64,000 bases of DNA from Heracleum sosnowskyi (lineage: Eukaryota; Streptophyta; Magnoliopsida; Apiales; Apiaceae), in NCBI GenBank assembly GCA_030848705.1, contig CM061244.1:106785111-106849110 (forward strand). Reading direction: 5' to 3'. Made by a program: the position numbers and the translations under genes. Below the pieces are notes generated by a model. It was not told the DNA's origin, did no database searches, and was given only the letters and a program-made list of their open reading frames with translations. Shown one piece after another: positions 55,887-64,000 of this stretch. Position 1 is the stretch's first letter. Every line of letters begins with the position of its first letter.

Positions 55887-56285
55887 ATGGCACAACGGGC
55901 TTGTGTCGGTCATAGCCTTCCAACATAATAGCAAGTAGAGTTCTTATATTGAGGCATTGTCGTTTCGTGCTACAGCCGAGGGCTTTGTTTTGAGATTAAG
56001 AGATGCTTGTCTATCACATGAGATGTGTATGATAAATTAGGTTTCAATTGTCGTTACGTGCTACAGCCGTGGGCTTTTGGAATTCTAATTTAATTATGCA
56101 AGATGTTGGGTTTGACTTGACTTAGAATATTGAGTGAGTCGTGCCACAGCCGAGACTCAATGATTCAAGAGGCTAAAAGATAATAAGGAATAACATGAGA
56201 TGTAGTTGACAAGAGTTGTCTTCCTATGGAACATCACATTGCGTTTCGTGCCACAGCCGAGGTGATGTGATGGAAAATAGGATCC
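55887..56285 (+). repeat. Array of hairpins with conserved loop and unrelated stems (element C)
   Basis: CGTGCYACAGCCGWG recurs at about 55,966, 56,057, 56,141 and 56,249, spaced 84-108 bp. Around three of them different stems pair perfectly: TAAATTAG/CTAATTTA, GAAT-ATTGAGT/ACTCAAT-ATTC (one bulge), and CATCACAT/ATGTGATG with outer TCCTAT/ATAGGA. The first has a weaker TCTTA/TAAGA stem. A related hairpin with ATGACC/GGTCAT stem and a different loop precedes them (about 55,881-55,913). Confidence 0.75.
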
Positions 56286-56499
56286 TTAATCTCACTAACA
56301 TTATGAATGTTTAGTTATACATATAGAGGGTTGTATAACTTAATAAAATAGTGGGAGCCACCAATGAATAAAGACCCGATTTATATGGTGTTGTAAGAAT
56401 AAAATTGAATATTTACTTAGTAGTTATGTGTATTCACTAATAGAATTATATATATACTATAATTTCTGCACTATCACACATCGTAGTAGAATAACACGT

Positions 56500-59400
56500 T
56501 GACTTATCCCGAATATGCTGATGAACTTTGAAACTTGAGAAATGTTCTCAAGAATGAAAAGTTAGACGAAATGTTTAACTCGTTAATACAAAGTGTCTTA
56601 TTTGTGATGCACATGGAGATGTGTATGAGACCAAGTGCAAGAGGTCTAATAATGCAAATGTTGCAAAGTAAACCAAACTGATGTCTATGAGCTTGAGACT
56701 GTGCAAACAGTATGAGCACAAGGACATTCAGGGCTACCTTGTTGCTTCTATAAGAGTTGTAGAATGTGATAAATAAGACGATTCAATATAGGATATCGAA
56801 TGAGCTATTCCATAATAGTTATGTTGAGGGTTGATCTATGAATAATCATAGACTCAAGACAATCAATTTGATTGATCGTCTAGGGTAGGTTGATTTTGTC
56901 ATAGATAGAAGCTAAGTCGAGATATGATCTTGAATTAGCTTCCGAATACGAACTCGCAAATTTGTTGTGAACTCTTACATGAAAAGGTTGGATATCAGAT
57001 TGTCTGAAATCTACTTCATGTTAAAGATTGTTGAGACGTATTTCCTTCTTAGAGAGCTTTGTTCTTCAGACTGGTAACGGTTCTGGAATCAAGTAGTGGG
57101 AGATGAACCATACCATCAAGAAGAAGTTTGTTAGTGAGTGATAACATAATTAGTCAAAGGCTAAGTTTGACTCCAAAAGCAAAAGAGTTTGTTGCCACCT
57201 ATCAAAGGTGGGTTATTGGAAGATCAACTACAAGAGTTGTCTTGTAGAGTTGAAGAATTAGAGAAATTTAGTGGGACTGAAACTTCTCATTTTGAAATAG
57301 GGACTATGGAATAGAGGTAATGGAAATCCAAAGAATTATAGGCTTGTTTGCACGAGTGAGAAGAGTATTCGCTTGTTGCATGGTGATGGGTTACAAGAAC
57401 CATATGATTATTGAATCACATTATGCATGCGAAACTCGTCTCACTCGAAATACCACTATATCTCTATTTTCTTGAAATAGAGAGATAATGAGCAACAAAA
57501 TTGTTAAAATTAGTACACATAATTGTATGTGCACCAGTGACAACACATGCCAGAAAAGGATTCACACGCTTCATTAGAATTCACGGATATGATCCGGATT
57601 CAGATATATGTATTTGGTACAATACAAATTCGAATCTTTTGGAGTGTTTCAAAATGAATAATAATGAAATACAAAACAAAACAGCAAGTGTTGGGACTCT
57701 TTGATAAGATCAAAAAGATATACACTTGAGTGAGTGTTTTGAGGTTATCTCAAATCTTAAGTTTAAAGCTTCACGTTGGACAGATCCTGAGATTCTACAG
57801 GTAGATGGAATGTACGAAGGAGCGAACGAACTTTGTTAGACATCGTTCAGTTCATGTTAAGCTAAATTGATCTTCTAATATATGTTTAGAGTTGAATTTT
57901 ATAAATATCAATATATCTGCTGAATATAGTATCTTCTTAATCTGTTCCTAAGTTGTCATATGAGATATGTAGTACAAGGAACACAAGTCTTAAACTTGTT
58001 AAGATTTGGGATGTCTAGCTTATGTCAAAATGTTTAATTTGATAAGCTAGATGGTAGATCCAAAATGTAAGTTTGTGAGATATCCTAATGATAGTCAAGG
58101 ATGTTGGTTGAATATTCTACTGAATATAGTGTGTATGACATATTGCCTATTTAGAGGAATTGTTCATTCTAGAAGGGTTCAGTGGGAGGAAGGTTGAACT
58201 TAACTAAGTTCAAACACCACAAATTACAAAGGTTCTATAGGAAGAACATTTTCAGACAGGATAACTTTTTGTAGGTTAGCTTAAGTATAGGTCTTGATAT
58301 TTTATCACCAACCTGAGAGGTTGACTGCCTTGTCATTAAGAATGACAATGAGTTGTCAATTATATGATAATGACCTTATGACCTATACTAAAGCTATGAG
58401 TTATGACTCGGAGAAATGGCATAGTACCATGAAATCCGATATAGATTCCATGTACATCAATCAAGTACGGACTATGGTTGAGGACCTAAAGGTGTCATAA
58501 CCGGAAGGGTACAAGTGAGTCTATAAAAGGGAGATTGGAGTGATTGGCTGGGTAAAGACCTATAAGTCCTTGCTTATTGTGAAAGGATTCAATCAAAGCA
58601 AAGAGATTGACCTTGATGAAAAAAAAAATTCACATGAAGTAGTGCTCAAGTCTATTCGGATTTTGTTTGCGTTTGCGGCTAATAATACTATAATATCTAA
58701 TAATGGTCGAACGGTCGACCCTCCTCGATAGGAAAATTGAAGAGATGTGTAGTTGACACAATTAGAGGGATTTATTGCTATGAGTAGCAAATCTATGGTC
58801 TAATAGCCACGACAATCCATTTATGAATTGAAGCAAGCTTCTCAATGATCGAACATCTGTTTTGATGAGACAATCAAATAGTTTGATTTTATCAAAGACA
58901 ATGATGGATCATGGATCTACAAGAAGGTTAGTGGGAGCGTGATGACATTCCTAATAATGTATGTGACATACTTATGATAAGGAATGATGTATCGACGCTA
59001 AAATTAGTCAAAGTGTGGTTATCTAACATATTCTCTATAAAGGACTTGGGAATGGCTTCCTATGATATAGGAATGATAATTTATAGGATAAACCAAGTGT
59101 TGGGCTAAACCCAAAGTGTGTACATCATTTATATGCTAAGATGTTTAGCATAAATAACTCCAAGAAGTTACTTGAATTGTCAAGTCACAGAGTTACTTTC
59201 TCCAAGATAGTGTCTTTCTACGACATCTGAGGAGAAATGACGTATGATTAAGATTTATTATGCTTCGGCAAATGTATCTATCAAAATACCGGATGTACTA
59301 TACAAGACTTGATGATCGCTAACTCACTAGGCGAGATAAGCGAGCACTAGTCTAGTCCTTGAGAAGCGCGATAGTAAGCTGGAAGAACGTCCTTAAATAC

Positions 59401-59945
59401 TTTCGAAGAATTAAGGACATCTTTCTTGATTATGGTGGGTCCAAAATGAAAATCGAGTGTTATAAACACTATGATTTTCTTAGGACAAATGTGATAGAAA
59501 ATCCATGTCAAAATAAGTGTTAATTCTGAATGGATGAGCGGTTTGTTGGAAGGATTCCAAGCAGCTTAAGATAACTGATTCCGTAGTGGAAGCACTATAT
59601 GTATATAGCTATAAGTGAAGCTGCAAAGGAGGTTCTTTGGATAGCGAAACCTGTTTTCGCTGGTTAGACATGGTTCCTAGAATAAGATTTATATTGTTGT
59701 ATCGGTACAACATATGGTAGTAGCGCAGGCTATGGAACCTAGGTTTAATCAGGGATTCAAGATCCAAGTTGCGGCACTTTCATATGATATATGAGATCAT
59801 TGAAAGTAGAGATGTTTAAGTCAATATTGACTTGACACCCATAACAACATAGTAAAGACCATTTACTAAACCGTTATTTGAAAATCGCTTTGTTCTCTAT
59901 TAGAAGAAGTTGTGTATGAGATACCAAGGTGATTGGTTTTAGTAC
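56500..59945 (+). pseudogene. Element C gag-pol remnants
   Basis: Highly decayed, but in copia order. A knuckle-like KCLICDAHGD lies near 56,590. An integrase-core remnant (HARKGFTRFI, 57,550) follows. RT pieces include AMSYDSEKWHSTMKSDIDSM (58,390-58,450), GWVKTYKSLLIVKGFNQSKE (58,542) and VLKSIRILFAFAANN, with protein segments like SVYIIY near 59,120. RNase H-like pieces appear near 59,700-59,930. No frame exceeds 80 codons. The wording matches the Tork/Tnt1-type copia lineage rather than Sirevirus. All enzymatic functions are lost. Confidence 0.75.
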
Positions 59946-59956
59946 AAGTGGGAGAT

Positions 59957-61535
59957 TGAAAGACGTGTGTCCTAAATCCAATCATGGATGATGAGTTAGG
60001 AGATACTTTGTTCAATATGATTCAAGTTTGTTTAATTTAATAAAATGGTAATATATTTTATAACGGGCTTTATCTATTTAAAGTGTTTAAATTAGATGAT
60101 CCATAGTTTAGAGTAAAGCTTTAATGGATTATGATGAGATCATTATAATGAGACCTTAAAGATGAGAACTCTAAACTTAAATAGTTCCTGGTCGTAGGAT
60201 AATTAATTGGTAGTTAATTAATCCGCAAAGATCGGTACATACTATGCTTGCTTCACTATGAAGGATGTCTGTTCTCATAGGCATTTGTGTGGTGACACTA
60301 TAGCTAGTATGTAGGTGCTTATTAGGAATAAGTTCACTGAACATGACTCGATCAGTTGAACAACTAATGGAGTTCACTCATGTGTCAGTAGTTGTTCATA
60401 TAGTGATGGTTGTACAAGTGTCCTTTGACTTGAGATCATCATAGTCATCTTGTGTACACTGAACTATACTTTGGTTTAGCTCTTAGTCTCGAGGGACAAT
60501 AATTAGTGCTCTTCTGGGTATAGGAATTTGTGCACGAAGATAGTGAATGATCAATAAAGGATCTGCCCCTTCCAGTGAAGGAAGAGAATATCCTATGTTA
60601 TTCCATTTATGCTAGTTCAGGAACCTCTGGCCAGAGTGAATGAAATTAGAAAGAAGTTTCTAATTTGCATTAATCGGAACTAGACATAGTGAATAGGAAA
60701 GCATATGATTAAATTAGATAGGCTTGACACGAGATCCATGCCTTGTATTTAATCGGGATATTGTAGGGTAGAAGGAATTGATTGTACTGTAACTAGTCAC
60801 TGACAGGTTCTTGGTATTCTAAGCAGTGAATTCATATTATCCGGATAGTCACGATATGTTGAGAAGCATCACTCACGATGTAGAATAAATATAATTAATC
60901 AGTTAATTATATTTAATGAATTATTAGAATTCATATAAATAATAAATAAAAGTTTATTATTATTTATTTCTACTACCGGCTTAATATTGAACCTACAGGG
61001 TCACACCATAAAAGATTAATTTATTGATGAAGGTATTTTGAGAGAGCAAGTTATTTTCTAAATAGTTTAGAAAAGGAAATAATGATTAAAATAGTTTTAA
61101 TTATTATTAAAGCATTTTATAAGATAAAGTGTGGGGTTAATATATATATAAAGATATATTAAAAAACCCTAGGAGAGCCCTATAAATAGAATGAGATAGT
61201 TCATTCTAAATGACTAGAGTTTTTGTGAAAACCTAGTTGCCACCCTCTTCTTCTTCTTCATCTCTCTCTCTCTCTCAAAAGAAGAAAAACTCCATTTTTA
61301 TAAAAGCTTAGTTTTATAAAAAAGCTTCATCGAAGGATTATTCTTGGTGGATACCGGTAGAGTGCTTCACACTCTGAGGAGCAACTGCTAGAATCCATTT
61401 TATAAAGCTTCGATTTTCAAGGTATGGTTACGATTCCCCTCGATCTAGATTTTATATGTTTTTCTATATGTGCGATACATGGTTTTTACGGAATAATTGT
61501 TATATCACGCTTCCGCTCATCCGTAAATTCCTTTA
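59957..61535 (+). repeat. 3' LTR of element C
   Basis: Starts TGAAAGACG after the PPT (59,947-59,956) and ends AAATTCCTTTA; the canonical terminal CA of the 5' LTR has become TA. TATAAATAG lies at 61,181. There are about 14 differences from the 5' LTR, including a 2 bp TA insertion and a 1 bp insertion. Confidence 0.93.
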
Positions 61536-61540
61536 GATAT

Positions 61541-63607
61541 TTCTCAAAGCTTTACAAAGGTGCCTACTGCTCTTCAACTCCGGGTAGTGGAATCCCAAGT
61601 TAAGTCAATCATTACTGAACAAACCTCCATCAACAGAAGGATTGATTCTCTTGATACAAAGGTAACTGACATTTAAACCTCTCTTGCCTTAATTTTGAAT
61701 ATATTGTCAAATGCTTATGTCAAAAAGGGGGAGAAGGTAAGTCAGACAAAATGTACACCTGATCTAGTATTGAGAAATAATGATGATGATGATCATATTG
61801 GAAATGATGGTGGTGACAAAATTCTACAAAGAGAAACCTCTGATGCTGCTGTTATGAAGACAATTCAAACTTCTCAAAGTTAAACAACGTAGTCAACTCA
61901 TGTTTCTAATTCTGGAGTAAGGACAGTAAGAACATTGGTGCAATCTCAGATCCTGACGGAAGAACAAATCCTGACAGGTGATCAAATCCTGATGCCTGGT
62001 CATGAACAAACTCTTGCTACAATTCCTGAAGGTGATGAAGATGTGATTATTGATAATCCTGAAGATGCATCAAATCTATTCCAGAAGTTCTCTACAAAAG
62101 ATGGCAGAATTGTTACTCTATATCACACTGATAAAAGAGTTCAACAATTATTTGCAAGAAAAGCACTCTCTACAGCAAGTGAAGAATATCCTGATCTCTC
62201 ACATGAAGAATTCTTAAGACAACAGATAGAAATGATGGAAAGCTTTAATAACCCTGCTCCTGCTAGAGGTAGAGGAAGCAGAGGTAGGAGAGGAGCTAGA
62301 AGAGGTTCTTCAACTCAAACAGTGCCTAGACAGACAAGGTCTAGAGGTTTATTAATAGAAGAAATTCCTGAACCTACTCAAACTCTAGTAGTTCCTGACA
62401 GGTCTACTTTTGGTGATGATGGAAATGTTGAAGAAGAACCTGAATTGAGAAGAAAGCCAAGACAATTAATTCTCTGCAATACAAATCAAATTGAAGATTC
62501 TAATCCTAATATTGCTACTGACAATGTTCAAGATCCTGATGAATCTGAAATTCTGCAAGAGATTGAGTTGTTAATATTATCTACTGTGGTTGATTCTCAC
62601 AACAAGGAAGTGGATGAAGAAGAAGAAGCCAGAAGAAGAGAAATCACAAGATCAACAAATAGATATTTCAATCTCTATGTACAAAGGCTTAAACTCTCAA
62701 ACAGAAGATTGTGGAGAAATACAAGCAGACAAGAATCTTTACTAGAAAGAAGCTATGTTTTTGAAAAAGAAAAAGATAAGAAGTGGAAACACATAAGTAC
62801 ACTGAGGTGTAACACGCCTATCAATTTTCAGAATGGAGGAATTATAACAAGTGCTTCAAGTGTTGTTGATTTATCTGATTTGGTTAGATCAAAAGCACTC
62901 TGGCTTCGAATGTTTTCAAATCTGAAGCAATTGACAAGTAATTCAAGAGGAGGTATTGGACACAGGAATTCTGAATCTCTGAATATGTCATATGTTGATC
63001 GTTACTCCTTGACTAAAATTGGAGGTACTTTAACTTCTGAAAACCTGAACAATTTATTAGTTGTTGAGATAGTTATAGATTGTCATGATGGTATTGAAAA
63101 GAAAGAAAAGCTTCTGTACTTCATAAAAGATGGTAGTGTGAAGATTCTGCGCATTCAAGATCTGCTGATGAAAACTACACAGGAACTGAAATATGTTCAT
63201 TATCTGTTAAGATGGAAGAACAAAGTGTGCAAAGAATGGAGTGACATGATCTTGTCAACAATAAGAAGAAGACTGAATGGAAACAAAAATTTCAATGGTG
63301 ATTATACTCCCATGTACTTAAATCAAAGAGGTCAAGATGTGGAAATGCAAAGGGGAAAGAAGTGAGTTTTGGCATGACTCAACTTACTCTCAATCCTGAT
63401 AGGAAGGAAATTGCTTATCTTTTGATTGAAGAGCACAGTCTACAAAGAAGCTCCATACAGAATCTCAGAGCAGCTATTTACCAGATTAATGAGGAAGATG
63501 AAGAACTCAGAAATCTTAAGGAAAGACTGATTCAAATTCTTGAAGAAAAAGAAGAAAATTTGTTATCTAACTTCTTGAAGATGAATTTGTTTTATCAAAG
63601 AATTTAA
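61541..63607 (+). pseudogene. Element A envelope-position ORF, C-terminal half (plus copy 2)
   Basis: Continuation of 51,147-52,943 beyond element C. It holds the coiled-coil segment, two stops near 61,880-61,893, then a 476-codon open stretch (61,935-63,365). That stretch includes QILTEEQILTGDQILMPG, the RGRGSRGRRGARRGSS patch and the helical C-terminal domain. A deletion near 63,352 shifts the frame; the last 81 codons (63,362-63,607) end like the minus copy. The site occupied by the solo LTR in the minus copy (LSTVVDSHNKEVDEE, about 62,580) is empty here. Confidence 0.85.
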
Positions 63608-63717
63608 ACAGATAAGTTGCTACTGAAGATACTTGTACATTTTGTAAATATGTTTTTGACATCATTGAATCTTAGGAATCTATACTTTATTTCACAAAGT
63701 ATGAGATTGAGGGAGAT

Positions 63718-64000
63718 TGTTAGATCAGGATTCAATGATCGTCAGGATCTAGACTTCAACTGATCAGGATTGCTGACATCATCAGGATTGCATGGTCGTC
63801 AGGATCAGAATGAATATCAGGACTGGGATCAGGATTGATCATCAGGACTGGAAGCTGATCAGGATTTCCACTTCGAGTTATATTTGGAGTCTAGTTAAAT
63901 AAGGAAGATTATTCTGTCGGTTCCTGGTTTGTAGTAATGAAGCTATCGATTAAGGATAGGTTTCAATCTTTGTAATTGATTAGGACTTATCATTGATAGA
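63718..64000 (+). repeat. 3' LTR of element A (plus copy 2), cut by the window end
   Basis: Begins TGTTAGATCAGGATTC after GAGGGAGAT, the PPT, in which one G of the usual GGGGGAGA has changed to A. It matches the reverse complement of 33,747-33,174 as far as the window reaches. TCAGGA occurs nine times within the first about 150 bp, all in sense orientation. Confidence 0.9.

Larger units (their letters stand above)
52949..61535 (+). mobile_element. Element C: complete Ty1/copia retrotransposon with young LTRs and decayed pol (TSD GATAT)
   Basis: LTRs of about 1,577 bp at 52,949-54,524 and 59,957-61,535. PBS directly after the first (TGGCATCAGAGC), PPT (AGTGGGAGAT) directly before the second, exact TSD GATAT at 52,944-52,948 and 61,536-61,540. 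I count about 14 differences between LTRs (<1%), so insertion is recent. The 5.4 kb interior keeps copia domains in order but full of stops and frameshifts. It must be non-autonomous, moved by a related active element (Tork/Tnt1-like by its RT wording). Confidence 0.92.

Noticed and set aside
1..64000. tRNA, rRNA, CRISPR arrays, bacterial operons
   Set aside because: No cloverleaf-like tRNA, conserved rRNA block or regularly spaced spacer array was noticed. The regularly spaced repeats at 55.9-56.3 kb are hairpins within a retrotransposon, not CRISPR.

Overview
This is nuclear DNA from a flowering plant, most likely a eudicot. It has AT-rich intergenic DNA, spliced genes with GT-AG introns, a plant-only GASA peptide gene, telo-box motifs upstream of a ribosome-biogenesis gene, and many LTR retrotransposons. 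The species cannot be fixed from the sequence; an asterid is a guess.

Bases 1-20,320 are the host-gene part. After about 7 kb of AT-rich DNA holding small transposon remnants (RNase H-like relic, MITE, diverged tandem repeats, Helitron-like ends, a 786 bp fold-back element) come four genes. They are a two-exon GASA/snakin peptide (7,715-8,112, +), an intronless dyskerin/CBF5/NAP57 pseudouridine synthase (12,477-10,750, -), a 12-exon gene for a 435-residue protein I cannot name, probably plastid-targeted (13,905-18,525, +), and a small ORF of unknown function (19,903-20,319, +).

Bases 20,567-64,000 are nested Ty1/copia retrotransposons. Element S (+) is Sirevirus-like: LTR, PBS, decayed gag-pol, a small extra ORF with its own TATA box, an intact 591-codon envelope-position ORF and three polypurine tracts. 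A CACTA-type transposon that carries a captured TSO1/CXC exon cuts off its 3' LTR at 30,562.

Bases 33,174-64,000 hold a second Sirevirus-like family, A, in three partial copies. One is on the minus strand (33,174-40,536) and two are on the plus strand, joined through fold-back junctions. A third family, B (minus), sits in the envelope-position ORF of A with TSD TGTCT. At the second plus copy the same site holds only a solo LTR of B. A fourth element, C (52,949-61,535, TSD GATAT), interrupts the last A copy. C has nearly identical LTRs but a thoroughly decayed pol, and its leader carries arrays of hairpins.

The most unusual signals are two. First, each of S, A and B has its own short motif (TGACAG, TCAGGAT and TCAGAGTTT respectively) that runs mostly in one orientation in the LTR and mostly in the complementary orientation through the internal and coding region. 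Second, element C contains a series of hairpins with unrelated stems but a conserved loop. The inverted and duplicated layout of A/B could be real rearrangement or a haplotype/assembly problem; reads spanning the junctions would decide.
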